In this document: piece after piece, positions 34,819-45,593 of the stretch
Position numbering within the stretch: the stretch's first letter is position 1
How the letters are laid out: the number at the start of each line of letters is the position of its first letter
Assembly: GCF_013299185.1 (NCBI RefSeq)
Contig: NZ_JAAFKG010000025.1
Span: 1-64,000, forward strand
DNA: 64,000 bases
Source of the DNA: Microcoleus sp. bin48.metabat.b7b8b9.023
Lineage (GTDB): Bacteria; Cyanobacteriota; Cyanobacteriia; Cyanobacteriales; Microcoleaceae
Direction of reading: 5' to 3'
Program-made: the position numbers and the translations under genes
Notes under the pieces: generated by a model
Databases searched by the model: none
What the model was told of the DNA's origin: nothing
What the model saw: only the letters and a program-made list of their open reading frames with translations

Positions 34819-37128
34819 TTTTTCATCTGCCTCTTCCTTCTCCTCCTCTGTGCTCTCTGCGCCCTCTGCGGTTCCTTCAATCTTTCCCCCATTAACCTCA
34901 ATTTTTCGCGAGTGACGTTCAGACGCAGCTTGTTGCAGAATTTTCAATTTTTCCGGGTCAGCATCCGATCGCCAAAATAACTTATGACCTTTAATCTTAA
35001 CGCAATTGTCCTCCAAACACTGTACCCATTCCCGATATTTCCTAACCGCACCACCATCGAGAATCCCCAACTTTTCCTCTTGGCGGGTGAGTTTTGCAAA
35101 CTTTTCGTAATGCGGATAACTAGGCGTCACAAAAGCTTCTTTTCTGACTAAAAGTGGCGGGTTGTATACATCGGAATAGTCTTGATAGCTGACAGAAAGG
35201 TCGCCCAAATGTATGTGCATAGACTTGTGCAGGGCTGGATGCGGATTAGTGTCAAAATCTGGATAAAACAAATAGGAAATTTGAGGTTTGCAAGCATGAA
35301 ATTTGACGATTGTAGCGCCGTCCAGCCTGCCAATTGTGCGGTTGGCGCAGCCTTCGTAGAGGCGCAGCAAAGGGTCGAGTTCTTCTAAAAATGAGACGTG
35401 GACTGAAAGGGAACCGTGCTGTTTGTAGCCGATCGCACTATCCTCGCAACAATCCGCCACAATATCCGGTTTGCTCAGGCTGTATAGCATTAAATCTGCC
35501 AAAGTGCAAGCCCTCTGATAACTGTCAAACAAACCCTTGATGTCATTGCGGATTTGAGCCGGAAGCCGCCGCATCGGAGGGCGATCGCCCAAACCGTTAA
35601 GAGCGAGATATACTAGCAAATCCTGGCGGCGCTTGTCGGCGATTGTCTCCCAATCATCCGCATCCGTTGCTTGCAAAATCACCCTCCAAGCCCGATTAAA
35701 ACTGTGAAATTCCTCCTTAATTGGCGCTTCTTCGGCTAATTCGCCCTTCACCGGAAGCCGGCCGCGATCGCTCACAAAAGCCATCAAAGGAGCCAACATT
35801 TCCTCGTAATCCTCAAAACGCTTGACTTGCGATCGCACTCTGGGAGTCGCTAAGTGCGATCGAAATCGAGAAGCCCGAAAACCCTCACCCTCCGCCGCAT
35901 CCCGAAACACAAAATAAATCCCCAAAGCCACAGGAATCGCATCAACATTCAAAACTTGGTCGATATAAATTTTCAATTCTTCCTGTTCGTAATACTTCTG
36001 AAAAGTATTCCGAGAAGTAATCACCCCATCCCCATAAGCAATTTGACCGCGATCCGGATCGTCAATCAAAACCTGAGCCGCCACCACCAATAAATTCTTA
36101 GTTAATTCCCAAGCATTCAGCAAAGCTTCTCGGCGTTCCGCCAAAGATTCAATCACATTAATTACATAACCAATATTCACAATATCCGCACAAATTTGCG
36201 GAGTATCCGGCTGATAGTACGGATCCCAACCAGCAGCACCATAACCCTCTTGGCTAATACATTTAACATCCCCACCGTAACCGCAACCGTAATCAAAAAA
36301 AGTCATCCCATCAACAAACAAATCAGATTCCAAAACCAGGCGCACAGGTTTAGAAATAGAGTTCCGCACCATCGCAGCTTTGTGCCGCTCAATCTTGGGA
36401 ATTGATAACTCACTATTCTCCTGTTTCAAACGCTCGACAACAGCATGATCGTGGATTTCCACACCGCAATATCCCAAATATTTAAGCCAACCATCGCGAG
36501 TGCCAATGACGCTTGTATTGTCCAGCAGTCCCCATCCTTCCTCGCAGCGAGTCAGCCGAGCAAACTTCTCGTAATTGGGATAATCGGGTGTCACAAAAGT
36601 TTCTTTGCGGTGCAAAACTGGTGGATTTTCGCTGTTGCTGTAATCGAAATATTTAACTTCGCCTGTTTCTAGATTAATTTGGATGCTATTTTGCAAAGCA
36701 GGGTGAGCGTCCGTATCGAAATCGGGGTAAAAAAGATAAGATATTTTAGGTTGATTGAGGGAAAACTTAACTAAAGTTGCTTCATCAATATTTTCGAGAT
36801 GGCGTCTGGCACAATTTTCGTAAATTACCAGGACAGGATTGAGTGCTGACAAAGCCGAAACGTGAACGTAAAAAGCCGTTGGTAATTTTTTGCCTATTTT
36901 GCTTTCCCGACAGCACCGAGCTATTTTGGTCACCAGACTATCAACAGAAAATTTATTAATTTCCTCAGGCGGACACGGCACGGCATTTACAGAAGTTTCC
37001 CCAGAAATAGCATTGTTTTCATGTAATAAAACTTCCCGAGCAAAATCCATCAAAGGCGTTAGCAGTTCTCCATTATTTTCTAATGGTTCGCTATGTGAAA
37101 CAGGGTTTGTATCGGTATCGTAAGTCAT
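34810..37128 (-). CDS. DNA-phosphorothioation-associated putative methyltransferase, duplicated module
   Basis: 772 aa. The central part (~245-440) closely fits the family named DNA phosphorothioation-associated putative methyltransferase: RHKAAMVRNSISKPVRLVLE, then SAM-binding FDYGCGYGGDV (278-288), GWDPYYQPDTP and DIVNIGYVINVIE. It is flanked by two copies of a second module (~85-205 and ~570-692): YVHVSALSALNPVLxxYENCA, KFSLNQPKISYLFYPDFDTDAHPAL and ETFVTPDYPNYEKFARLTR recur almost in full. No dndBCDE genes are in view, so it is isolated here. The C-terminal ~30 residues (GTAEGAESTEEEKEEAD) and the stop derive from repeat DNA. Confidence 0.8.
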   Translation of the reverse strand: MTYDTDTNPVSHSEPLENNGELLTPLMDFAREVLLHENNAISGETSVNAVPCPPEEINKFSVDSLVTKIARCCRESKIGKKLPTAFYVHVSALSALNPVLVIYENCARRHLENIDEATLVKFSLNQPKISYLFYPDFDTDAHPALQNSIQINLETGEVKYFDYSNSENPPVLHRKETFVTPDYPNYEKFARLTRCEEGWGLLDNTSVIGTRDGWLKYLGYCGVEIHDHAVVERLKQENSELSIPKIERHKAAMVRNSISKPVRLVLESDLFVDGMTFFDYGCGYGGDVKCISQEGYGAAGWDPYYQPDTPQICADIVNIGYVINVIESLAERREALLNAWELTKNLLVVAAQVLIDDPDRGQIAYGDGVITSRNTFQKYYEQEELKIYIDQVLNVDAIPVALGIYFVFRDAAEGEGFRASRFRSHLATPRVRSQVKRFEDYEEMLAPLMAFVSDRGRLPVKGELAEEAPIKEEFHSFNRAWRVILQATDADDWETIADKRRQDLLVYLALNGLGDRPPMRRLPAQIRNDIKGLFDSYQRACTLADLMLYSLSKPDIVADCCEDSAIGYKQHGSLSVHVSFLEELDPLLRLYEGCANRTIGRLDGATIVKFHACKPQISYLFYPDFDTNPHPALHKSMHIHLGDLSVSYQDYSDVYNPPLLVRKEAFVTPSYPHYEKFAKLTRQEEKLGILDGGAVRKYREWVQCLEDNCVKIKGHKLFWRSDADPEKLKILQQAASERHSRKIEVNGGKIEGTAEGAESTEEEKEEADEKGS

Positions 37129-37168
37129 AGATTAACTCATCGATTTTTGAAAGTAACCGCAGATAAAA

Positions 37169-37341
37169 GTAGGGTGCGTCAGGGAGAATATTCTTCGTCT
37201 TTTGTTAACAAAATCCGTCCTGACGCACCCTACAATAACTGAGCCTACAATAATATCGTCTCCGATCGATTGCAATAAGTAAGGTTCGTAGTGTGGACTT
37301 TAGTCCGCAACATACTGCGGACTAAAGTCCACACTACGAAC
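37169..37341. repeat. Two palindromic repeats upstream of the methyltransferase
   Basis: 37169-37233 has arms GTAGGGTGCGTCAGG / CCTGACGCACCCTAC. 37283-37341 is a GGTTCGTAGTGTGGAC member of the large palindrome family with arms of about 25 bp. They lie between this gene's start and the hybrid kinase's end. Confidence 0.85.
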
Positions 37342-37385
37342 GGCACCCTACAATCACTATGCCGACGCATCTAAAAACTTAAATT

Positions 37386-40300
37386 TTAACCAAACATTCG
37401 AGTTTCCACAAACTCTTGAACTCTGGCTAAATGACTGGACAAACTCGCTAATATGCTTTCAACCCTCTCAATAGTTGACAATCCAGAAGCTGGCGGTTGA
37501 GATTGAAAGCCTCGCGCCTGATGCTCCAATTGTGCTGCTAAATCCGACATCTGAGCAACTCCCACATTTGCAGAAGTTCCCTTCAGACGGTGAGCTTGAT
37601 ATTCCACAGTTGGCCAATCTTTAGCTTCTGCGGCTATTTTGGCAGCATCCACATCAGCTTGTGCGTTTCCCACAAATGCTTGCAAGAGTCGCTCGGGCAA
37701 TTTGACATTAACCTGTCCGAGTTGCTGCAATCTGCTTTTATCGAACAGTCCGTCGCAGTCTGCGTGTTCCCAAGATTGCAGTTCGCGCGGCGAAGCTATC
37801 GGGTTCTTAATCGCCCTTGGTGCCGGCACAGCCACAGGCTTTGCTGCTTCCAAAACTTCTGGATAATTTGTTTCTAATTGAGGATTTTGTACCAAATTAA
37901 TACCTTTAACTCCATACTTATTTTTAAACTCAACATTTTGGGATTCATATTTTTTCAGCGCCACGGCCAAAGCATCTAAATCTACAGGTTTGCTGAGATA
38001 ATCATCCATCCCCGCCGCCAGACATTTTTCTCGTTCTCCCGGCATAGCGTGAGCCGTTAAAGCAATCACAAAAGTATGCCGATCGCCCTTTTCTCGTTCC
38101 CTTAACTTTTTTGTCGTTTCATAACCGTCAAGGATTGGCATTTGACAGTCCATCAACACCAAATCATAGCTTTTCTGTGCCAGCAAGTCCAGCGCTTCTT
38201 GACCGTTGGAGGCGGAGTCAGCATGATAGCCTAAAGCTGTCAACTGTTCGACAATAACTTCTTGATTGATCGGGTGGTCTTCCGCCAGCAATATTCTCAT
38301 AGATGAGGGTGAATTGGGAGTAACATATCGAGAATTAACTCCTGGCAATTTGCAAGTATTAGCAGCCTCCAAGCTGTCAAAGTCTCCCGTTCCCTTAACC
38401 GATGCCAGCAAAGCTTCAAGCAAGCGGGAAGGCCGCACCGGCTCGATTAAATAACCGCTAAAACCATGACAGCAAAGTGCTTCAGCTTTCGGCTGTTCCC
38501 GCAAAGCAGTCATGGCGATTAACGAGGCAAATGTCGAGGTCGATCGCACTTTCCGGGCAAATTCCTCAGCATCCAAATCCGGCATTTGCAAGTCCACCAG
38601 CACCGCATCGCAGCTTTTTTCGCCTTCCTCTGAATGCCCAGAAATGCTGCTATTGGCATTTCTCAACCAAGTCAAAGCAGCAGCAGCGGTTTCTGCTTCG
38701 TAGCAGCGGGCGCCCCAACTTTGAGCGAGCGATCGCACCGCCGCCCTCTTCAAAGCGCTTCCCGAGACTACTAACAGCTTCTTTCCTGCAAGTTCGCCAG
38801 TCTGAGGCTCAACTTGCAACTGTTTTTCCAAAGGTACAGCAAACCAAAATGTCGAACCGTTGCCGAGAAAACTGCGAACCCCAATGGCACCTCCCATCAT
38901 TTCGACTAACTGCTTGCAAATAGCCAAACCCAAACCCGTGCCTCCGTAAGCCCTAGTTGGAGAAGCGTCTACCTGAGAAAAAGATTGGAACAGTTTTGTC
39001 TGCCCTTCCGGCGAAATTCCAATGCCTGTATCGCGCACCGAAAATAGCAAACTTTCTCCTTGTCTGCCGTCTGCCAATCGGTTGCTCCGTTTCACACTCA
39101 CGTGAACTAAGACTTGACCGCGATCGGTAAATTTGATTGCATTTACCGTCAAATTTAGCAATATTTGCTTCAACCTGCCCGAGTCGCCCACCAACTTTTT
39201 TGGCACCGCACTGTCAATTAAAAAATCCAATTCAAGACTTTTTTCCTCCGCCAAAGGTGCCACCATTTCTATCACCGATTCCAGGCAGATATCCAAATCA
39301 AAATCTGCCTTTTCCAGCCGCATTTCTCCGGCTTCTATCTTAGAAAAATCGAGGATATCATTAATCACGCTCAGCAAATGTTCGGCACTGCGGTAAATAG
39401 TCTGAGCCGACTCCCGCTGTTTTGGTTCCAGAGGAGCGCGCAGCAGCAATTGAGCCATGCCCAAAACGCCATTCATTGGAGTACGAATTTCGTGACTCAT
39501 GTTAGCCAAAAATTGCGACTTGACTCTGCTTGCTTCTAGGGCAGTTTCCCGCGCTTCCACCAACTCATTAATCTTGTCGGCTACCATTACCATTCCCCCC
39601 ACTTTGCCGTCGGGATTGTACCAAGGGTGAGCTGCCCAGCGCAGGTACATCACAGAGCCGTCTGCTCGTTCCCAAGCATCTTCGCTCACAGAAACTACCT
39701 TACCCTTTAACACATCTTGATACATCATTTTCCAGCGATTAGGCGTATCTGGAAACAATTCGTAATGACTGAGATTTGTCAGGGACTGCCACTCAAAATT
39801 AAATTGAGTCAGCCATTGGTGAGAGTTAGCTAAATAGCGCATTTGGGTATCGAACATCGCCATTGCTACCGGCACGCAGGTAATAATTTGTTTCAGTTGC
39901 TGCCGTTCTCTTTCTAGCGCGTCTTCGGCTTGTTTGCGATCGGTAATATCGCTAATCATGCCGGCCATCCGCAGCGCTTTTCCTTGGGAATTTCGCTGGG
40001 CTTTGCCCTGGGAAGTGCAGTAGCGGTAAGCTCCTGAGGAGTGCAGCAGCCGGAATTCTACATTGTAGTCGATCGCCCGATCTAAGTGAGCGGCGATCGC
40101 CCGGACGATGCCGTCCTTGTCATCGGGGTGCAGGCGGCTGTAGAGAGCATCCATCGTACTGCCAAATTGATCTCGCGCCAAACCGATAATTTCCAAAAGG
40201 CGATCGTTCCAATAAACCTCATTTTTACTTAAATCCCAATCCCAAATTCCGTCGTTCACTCCCTCTAAAACTAACCTGTACCTTTCCTCGCTTTCCTTAA

Positions 40301-40826
40301 GTTGTTGACTGGTATGAAACGCCTGAGATTCGGCGCGGTAAACGCGAAGGGCATTCTGCAAACTGCGCGACAAACTCTCAGCAGACATTTTGCCTTTAAC
40401 GATATAATCAGAAGCTCCCGCCTTCATCAATTCCACAGCAATTTGTTCGTCGCCTTGCCCGGTAAGTACAATTAAGGGAACTTTCAGCCCAGATTCCCGT
40501 ACATTTTTTACCAAAGTCAGTCCGTCTCCGTCTGGCAAGCGGTAGTCTAGGAATACGCAGTCAAATTTGCAGTCAAATATCTGGTTTAATAGCAACGAAT
40601 TTTCGGTTTCCTCAACCTCGCTTAACTTTTGAGATTTATCTGGATGCGAGAGTTTCGCCGCTGCTATACTAGAACTTTTGCTCACCAATAATTTTGCCAG
40701 AGCATCGGCGCAGTCTTCGGCTTCAGTAATTTCTACCGAAACCCGAGCTGACTTGAGCGAGCGTTTGACCGCCATGCGATCGACTTCATCGTCATCAACT
40801 ATCAGAATTTTGATAAGTTTGTCCAT
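37386..40826 (-). CDS. Hybrid sensor histidine kinase (REC-PAS-PAS-HisKA-HATPase-REC-REC-Hpt)
   Basis: 1146 aa from ATG 40826 ([17 protein letters not shown]); the reading frame is open 27 codons further but that part is not family-like. A receiver (D94, with an unusual ~40-residue insert before the phospho-Asp strand) is followed by two PAS domains (~180-300, 310-420), HisKA with H445 ([11 protein letters not shown]), HATPase ([23 protein letters not shown]), a degenerate receiver (~683-810, lacking the DD pair but keeping D745), a full receiver (D893 in [11 protein letters not shown]) and an Hpt domain with H1079. It can run a His-Asp-His-Asp relay in one soluble protein. The Rcp1-like regulator lies 121 bp upstream in the same direction. 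Confidence 0.93.
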   Translation of the reverse strand: MDKLIKILIVDDDEVDRMAVKRSLKSARVSVEITEAEDCADALAKLLVSKSSSIAAAKLSHPDKSQKLSEVEETENSLLLNQIFDCKFDCVFLDYRLPDGDGLTLVKNVRESGLKVPLIVLTGQGDEQIAVELMKAGASDYIVKGKMSAESLSRSLQNALRVYRAESQAFHTSQQLKESEERYRLVLEGVNDGIWDWDLSKNEVYWNDRLLEIIGLARDQFGSTMDALYSRLHPDDKDGIVRAIAAHLDRAIDYNVEFRLLHSSGAYRYCTSQGKAQRNSQGKALRMAGMISDITDRKQAEDALERERQQLKQIITCVPVAMAMFDTQMRYLANSHQWLTQFNFEWQSLTNLSHYELFPDTPNRWKMMYQDVLKGKVVSVSEDAWERADGSVMYLRWAAHPWYNPDGKVGGMVMVADKINELVEARETALEASRVKSQFLANMSHEIRTPMNGVLGMAQLLLRAPLEPKQRESAQTIYRSAEHLLSVINDILDFSKIEAGEMRLEKADFDLDICLESVIEMVAPLAEEKSLELDFLIDSAVPKKLVGDSGRLKQILLNLTVNAIKFTDRGQVLVHVSVKRSNRLADGRQGESLLFSVRDTGIGISPEGQTKLFQSFSQVDASPTRAYGGTGLGLAICKQLVEMMGGAIGVRSFLGNGSTFWFAVPLEKQLQVEPQTGELAGKKLLVVSGSALKRAAVRSLAQSWGARCYEAETAAAALTWLRNANSSISGHSEEGEKSCDAVLVDLQMPDLDAEEFARKVRSTSTFASLIAMTALREQPKAEALCCHGFSGYLIEPVRPSRLLEALLASVKGTGDFDSLEAANTCKLPGVNSRYVTPNSPSSMRILLAEDHPINQEVIVEQLTALGYHADSASNGQEALDLLAQKSYDLVLMDCQMPILDGYETTKKLREREKGDRHTFVIALTAHAMPGEREKCLAAGMDDYLSKPVDLDALAVALKKYESQNVEFKNKYGVKGINLVQNPQLETNYPEVLEAAKPVAVPAPRAIKNPIASPRELQSWEHADCDGLFDKSRLQQLGQVNVKLPERLLQAFVGNAQADVDAAKIAAEAKDWPTVEYQAHRLKGTSANVGVAQMSDLAAQLEHQARGFQSQPPASGLSTIERVESILASLSSHLARVQEFVETRMFG

Positions 40827-40947
40827 AACAACCGAATTGTGAATTAATCTCAAAAAAATGCGGCATCCCAAAAATATATAAAACAAATGTACCGCTCCCA
40901 AAATCACAACAGCAACCTTGAAATTTTTCTGTTCTATTTTCTAGGGC

Positions 40948-41379
40948 TTACGGAATTTCGCTCAACATCCAGTATCTGTTGAGGGTAGCCATAACTTCGA
41001 CAAAATTAGAAAAAGTTACTGGTTTAAGAATATAACCCGCGACATTTAAATTATAAGCTTCTACCTTATCTCTATCTTCATTTGAAGTGGTGAGGACGAT
41101 CACCGGAATCGACTTCAACTTTTCATCCAGCCGCAATTCTCGCAAAAACTCGATGCCGTTCATTCTCGGCATATTCAAGTCGAGCAAAATCAATCGGCGT
41201 GCTTGAGGCATTGCAGGCTCTGTTTTGCTTTCTCCGCGCAATATATGCAGAGCTTCTAATCCGTTTGCAGCCAAGTAGAGCGGGTTAACAATGTTATTTT
41301 TTTTGAACGCTCGCCGGACGTTCATCACATCTACCTCATCATCTTCTACCAAGAGGATATGAATTTTTTTGTCTTCCAT
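40948..41379 (-). CDS. Single-domain response regulator (Rcp1/CheY-like)
   Basis: 143 aa, one receiver domain: EDDEVDVMNV start, phospho-acceptor Asp in LILLDLNMPRMNG (residue ~71), the conserved Thr in VLTTSNEDRD and the Lys in YILKPV. The short inserted segment before the D strand and the LTTSNEDRDKVEAYNLNVAGYILKP block match the Rcp1/phytochrome-partner group. Precedes the hybrid kinase in the same direction, so the two probably form a two-gene signalling unit. Confidence 0.93.
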   Translation of the reverse strand: MEDKKIHILLVEDDEVDVMNVRRAFKKNNIVNPLYLAANGLEALHILRGESKTEPAMPQARRLILLDLNMPRMNGIEFLRELRLDEKLKSIPVIVLTTSNEDRDKVEAYNLNVAGYILKPVTFSNFVEVMATLNRYWMLSEIP

Positions 41380-41877
41380 AAATCAGCCATTTTACAGATG
41401 TTTGTTAAGCGCCAGTCTGTATGGTGAGCTTCATTCAGCACCGATCGCGAACCCAGCAGGTCTAATCTCTATTGTGCTTTGTCAAGAATCATTTATGCCT
41501 CAGCCGATCGCAGTATATATCTGGAGGCATACTCAGTTGACAGTTGACAGTTGACAGTTGACAGTTGACAGTTTAAAGCGACCTCTACCATTAAGCCCGA
41601 GGATTGAAGTAATAAATAGTCTGATTTTAATTTCTCCCGAGAAGGCGGGCCGGCTTTCAACTAATTATTTCTGGTAGTGGGTAGGAGGCATCTAACGGTG
41701 CAGTCGATCGGCAAAAACTCGCAAATAATACCAGTTAAAAAAAAGAATGAAACTCTAAGTAAGCTCGAAACCTATACACGATCGGGCATTCCCTATCTAA
41801 AATCTCACATCTAAAATGGTATAATTTGCGATCGAGCTACGGTAAAATCTCAAACTCATCTATAATTATTAACCGCC
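41380..41877. other. Intergenic with heptamer array and half of an inverted dispersed repeat
   Basis: Divergent spacer between the regulator and purC. Contains five TTGACAG heptamers (41534-41572) followed by ~70 bp (to about 41645) that recur inverted at 54505-54612. An extended -10, TGGTATAAT, is at 41817-41825, ~53 bp before purC. Confidence 0.6.
41820..41825 (+). promoter_or_regulatory. Extended -10 before purC
   Basis: TATAAT preceded by TGG, as before the thioredoxin gene; no -35 consensus is visible upstream. A CGATCG site lies just downstream. Confidence 0.5.
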
Positions 41878-42606
41878 ATGTCAGCCGATCGCAAACTCTA
41901 CGAAGGCAAAGCCAAAATCCTATACTCCACCGAAGACAGCGAAATTTTGCTGACTCATTTCAAAGACGACGCCACAGCGTTTAACGCCCAAAAACGGGGC
42001 AGCATCGCCGGCAAAGGCGAAATTAACTGTGCCATATCTGCCCACCTGTTTCGGATGCTAGAAGCCAAAGGCATTCCCACCCACTTCATCGACACGCCCG
42101 CCCCCAACCAAATGCGAGTCTGCCGCGTCGGCATCTTGCCCTTAGAAGTCGTCGTCAGAAACATTGCCGCCGGTAGTCTTTGCAAACAAACCGGAATTGC
42201 GATCGGTACAATTATCAATCCGCCGCTGGTGGAATTTTATTACAAAAACGACGATCTGGGAGACCCGCTGCTAACCCGCGGCCGATTGCAGTTAATGCAG
42301 CTAGCCACCCCCGAACAAGTAAAGCAACTGTCCATCGCCGCCCGTGAAATTAACGAAATACTCAAAGAATTTTTTACCCAGTGTGGCATCACCCTGGTAG
42401 ACTTCAAACTGGAATTTGGGATCGACCAACATCAAAATCTGATCCTGGCTGACGAAATCAGTCCCGACACTTGTCGCCTCTGGGACAACGCAGAAACTGA
42501 CCCCGACGCCCGCGTGATGGACAAAGACAGATTCCGCCGCGACTTGGGATCGGTAGAAAGCGCTTACCAACAAGTTCTCCAGCGGGTTCTAGCTCAGAAA
42601 GTCTAG
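41878..42606 (+). CDS. purC: SAICAR synthetase
   Basis: 242 aa. Joins CAIR and aspartate with ATP in de novo purine synthesis, in the cytoplasm. Start LYEGKAKILYST, the LPLEVVVRNIAAGSLCKQ segment, TLVDFKLEFGID and ADEISPDTCRLWD are diagnostic. Length is normal. It is the first gene before omp85, an order known in cyanobacteria, although here ~470 bp of repeat-filled spacer separates them, so cotranscription is doubtful. Confidence 0.97.
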   Translation: MSADRKLYEGKAKILYSTEDSEILLTHFKDDATAFNAQKRGSIAGKGEINCAISAHLFRMLEAKGIPTHFIDTPAPNQMRVCRVGILPLEVVVRNIAAGSLCKQTGIAIGTIINPPLVEFYYKNDDLGDPLLTRGRLQLMQLATPEQVKQLSIAAREINEILKEFFTQCGITLVDFKLEFGIDQHQNLILADEISPDTCRLWDNAETDPDARVMDKDRFRRDLGSVESAYQQVLQRVLAQKV

Positions 42607-43073
42607 AGGCTGGAAATGCGCTAGAATTGCACAGTTTGTACTTGTACTCTTGTACGTTCGGTGTCAGCAATCAGCGGTGAACAGTCATGAATTAGCGGTC
42701 AGTAGATTTTCCATTTTTCGATTAGAGATTTACTTCACAGATTAATCTGGGAGGTTGAACCCTTAGTCTAAAATTTGGGGAACACCACGAAAGCCTTGCG
42801 GGAGTATATAAACAGTTGACAGTTGACAGTTGACAGTTGACAGTTAATTAATGACTAATGACTAATGACTAATGACTTCTGAACTAATAACTAATGACTA
42901 ATGACTAATGCTGTTCGCGAGCGGGGACGCTCGCACTAATAACTAATGACTAATGACTAATGCCCAATGCCCAATCCCTCCGCTACGCTCCGCCCAATGC
43001 CCAATGCCCAATGCCCAATGACTAATGATTAAATAGAGTCGTGTGTGTGGATCGCCCAAAAGAGTGAACAAAA
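42607..43073. repeat. Repeat-filled spacer: four heptamer families and a half palindrome
   Basis: After ~200 bp of plain spacer (with a 42730-42800 segment similar to 54272-54360), the rest is (TTGACAG)n (42812-42848), (TAATGAC)n (42850-42905), a half copy of the 24546 palindrome with GCGAGCGGGGACGCTCGC (42910-42936), more TAATGAC, (GCCCAAT)n carrying an insert CCCTCCGCTACGCTCCGCC (42961-43018), and a last TAATGAC. Confidence 0.85.
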
Positions 43074-45593
43074 ATGCGTTTATCTGCTGTATTGGTGGCA
43101 GTTTTTACTGTCTCAGCAACCTTCGGATTGTCAAATTCGGCAAGTGGTCAAACATCCTACTCTGAATCAACAGAGGAAGCTTTGGCTGCCGTTCCTTCCG
43201 CCCCGTCGATCGAATTACCCGATCGCCCCGTTCCAGAATTAACCGAAAATTCTCCTCAAAACCGCACAGCAGCTAACAGCAGCCCAGCGGCAGCCCTAAA
43301 AATAGCGGCGGCCCCTCGCAGAGGAGAAGACGATCGCGAACCCCCAAACCGAGTCACAGACCCGGCAAACCCCGTTTCGCCCGCACAGGTGCAACTCAAA
43401 CCCGAGATTGCATCCAATCCCGTCGCCTCTAGCAGCCAAAATGCCCTGCCAGAGGCACAAGTGGCTAGCCCTCTCCCCCCCTCGGAGACGGGTGTTTCGC
43501 CCGCCTGGGTTTCCGTAGAGCCTCGGAAACAGGATGAATCAGGGGCGATCGTCCAAAACGCCCAAGTTTCTCCCAAACCAGGCCAGGATGAATCAGGGGC
43601 GATCGCCCAAAACGCCCAAGTTTCTCCCAAACCAGGCCAGGATGAATCAGGGGCGATCGTCCAAAACGCCCAAATTCCGCGCAGACCGGCCCCGGCTAGA
43701 CCGGCCCCGACCAGACCGGCCCCGACCAGACCGCCGGCTAACACCCTTCCGACATTGCCCTCGGGCCCAGGAACACCGCAGCCCAGACCAGCCCCCGCAC
43801 CAGCCGGGGCAGCAGAACCGCAAGTGCTAGTTGCCGAAGTTACCGTTACCGGGGCAACCGGAGACCTGGCAAGCGAGATTTACCGAGTCATCAGCACCCA
43901 ACCGGGACGCACGACCAACCGCACCCAACTGCAACAAGACATCAACGCCATTTTTGCCACAGGCTTTTTCAGAAACGTGCGCGCAGTCCCGGAAGACACC
44001 CCCTTGGGCGTTCGGGTGAGTTTTATCGTGCAGCCAAATCCTGTGCTACAGGGAGTGAAAATCACCGGTCAGCAAGTTCTGCCCCAAAGCGTAATTGACG
44101 ATAGCTTCCGCGATCAGTACGGCAAAATTCTCAACCTCCGCCGCTTTGAGGAGGGAGTGAAAAAAATTAATGCCTGGTATCAAGAAAACGGCTATGTTTT
44201 GGGCCAAATCACTGATGCGCCACAAGTAGCAGATGACGGCACTGTCACCTTGGTAGTGGCAGAAGGTCAAATCGAATCCGTTGATGTCCGCTTCCTGAAC
44301 AAGGAGGGAGAGGCAACGGATGCGACCGGTCAGACGATCGGAGGTAACACCCGCCGCTATGTCATCACCCGCGAAGTACAACTCAAGCCCGGAGACATCT
44401 TTAACCGCACCAAGGCGGAAAGGGATTTGAGGCGAGTGTTTGGTTTGGGGATTTTTGAAGACGTGCGGCTTGCTTTGGAACCGGGAACGACTGACCCCCG
44501 CAAGGCAAGGGTAATTGTCAACGTCATTGAGAAAAATACAGGTTCTCTGGCTGCGGGTGCGGGTTTGAGTTCCGCGACGGGTTTGTTCGGTACGGTGAGT
44601 TACCAGCAGCAAAACTTGAACGGTAGGAACCAAAAATTGGGGGCTGAAGTACAAATCGGGGAACGCCAAACCCTGTTTGACTTGAGTTTTACCGATCCCT
44701 GGATTGCGGGCGATCCTTACCGGACTTCTTTCACGGCTAATATTTTTAGAAGACGATCGATCAGCGTGATTTTTGACGGTGGCGAGAGGGAAGTTAGATT
44801 GGCAAATGACGATCGACCCCGCATCGTCCGCACCGGTGGCGGCATCAATTTTACCCGTCCCTTGTCGCGCAATCCTTTTGCAGATTCCGAGTGGACAGCT
44901 TCACTCGGTTTGCAATACCAGCGAGTCTCAATTACCGATCGCAAAGGCCGGCGCGAAGCCGAGGACGCACTAGGCAACCAGCTAAGTTTTAGCGATTCCG
45001 GCAGCGACGACTTGACAACAATCCAAGCAGGTGCTGTGCGCGATCGGCGCAACGACCCCCTCCGCCCCACCAGCGGTTCCCTGCTCAGATTTGGCATGGA
45101 ACAATCGATTCCTATCGGTTCCGGCAGCATCCTGCTCAACCGCGTGCGTGCCAGCTACAGCTTTTACCTACCAGTCAAGTACACTAACTTTACCCCCGGC
45201 CCCCAAACCCTGGCATTTAGCTTGAAAGCCGGTACCGTATTCGGAGATTTGCCTCCCTACGAAGCCTTTGCCTTGGGTGGGGCCAACTCTGTACGCGGAT
45301 ACAACGAAGGCGACATCGGAGCCGGCCGCAGTTTCCTAGAAGGCAGTGTGGAGTACCGTTTCCCGATTATTTCGTTTATCGGTGGAGCGCTATTTTTGGA
45401 TGCAGGCACCGATTTGGGCACGGGCAAAGATGTCCCCGGCGACCCGGCTGGTGTTCGCAGAAAGCCCGGTAGCGGTTACGGTTACGGCCTCGGCGTGCGG
45501 ATTCAATCTCCTTTAGGCCCGATCCGGATCGATTACGGTATCAACGACAGCGGCGACAATCAAATTCACTTTGGGATTGGTGAGCGATTCTAA
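43074..45593 (+). CDS. omp85: Omp85/BamA outer-membrane assembly protein
   Basis: 839 aa, the central component that inserts beta-barrel proteins into the outer membrane. Signal peptide ~1-26 (LSAVLVAVFTVSATFG). Then a Pro-rich linker with three 18-residue repeats (QDESGAI-QNAQ-SPKPG type, ~153-206), followed by three POTRA domains (~250-325, 326-400, 400-490), the number usual in cyanobacteria, and a 16-strand barrel (~495-839). The barrel ends in the typical aromatic Phe (GERF). It heads the lipid-A gene run and is followed by heptamer repeats. The linker is longer than in proteobacteria and repeat-based, so its length may vary. Confidence 0.93.
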   Translation: MRLSAVLVAVFTVSATFGLSNSASGQTSYSESTEEALAAVPSAPSIELPDRPVPELTENSPQNRTAANSSPAAALKIAAAPRRGEDDREPPNRVTDPANPVSPAQVQLKPEIASNPVASSSQNALPEAQVASPLPPSETGVSPAWVSVEPRKQDESGAIVQNAQVSPKPGQDESGAIAQNAQVSPKPGQDESGAIVQNAQIPRRPAPARPAPTRPAPTRPPANTLPTLPSGPGTPQPRPAPAPAGAAEPQVLVAEVTVTGATGDLASEIYRVISTQPGRTTNRTQLQQDINAIFATGFFRNVRAVPEDTPLGVRVSFIVQPNPVLQGVKITGQQVLPQSVIDDSFRDQYGKILNLRRFEEGVKKINAWYQENGYVLGQITDAPQVADDGTVTLVVAEGQIESVDVRFLNKEGEATDATGQTIGGNTRRYVITREVQLKPGDIFNRTKAERDLRRVFGLGIFEDVRLALEPGTTDPRKARVIVNVIEKNTGSLAAGAGLSSATGLFGTVSYQQQNLNGRNQKLGAEVQIGERQTLFDLSFTDPWIAGDPYRTSFTANIFRRRSISVIFDGGEREVRLANDDRPRIVRTGGGINFTRPLSRNPFADSEWTASLGLQYQRVSITDRKGRREAEDALGNQLSFSDSGSDDLTTIQAGAVRDRRNDPLRPTSGSLLRFGMEQSIPIGSGSILLNRVRASYSFYLPVKYTNFTPGPQTLAFSLKAGTVFGDLPPYEAFALGGANSVRGYNEGDIGAGRSFLEGSVEYRFPIISFIGGALFLDAGTDLGTGKDVPGDPAGVRRKPGSGYGYGLGVRIQSPLGPIRIDYGINDSGDNQIHFGIGERF

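Noticed and set aside
36000-37123. Several plus-strand open frames opposite the Dnd-type methyltransferase
   Set aside because: Antisense shadows with no family features; the minus-strand protein shows clear domains.
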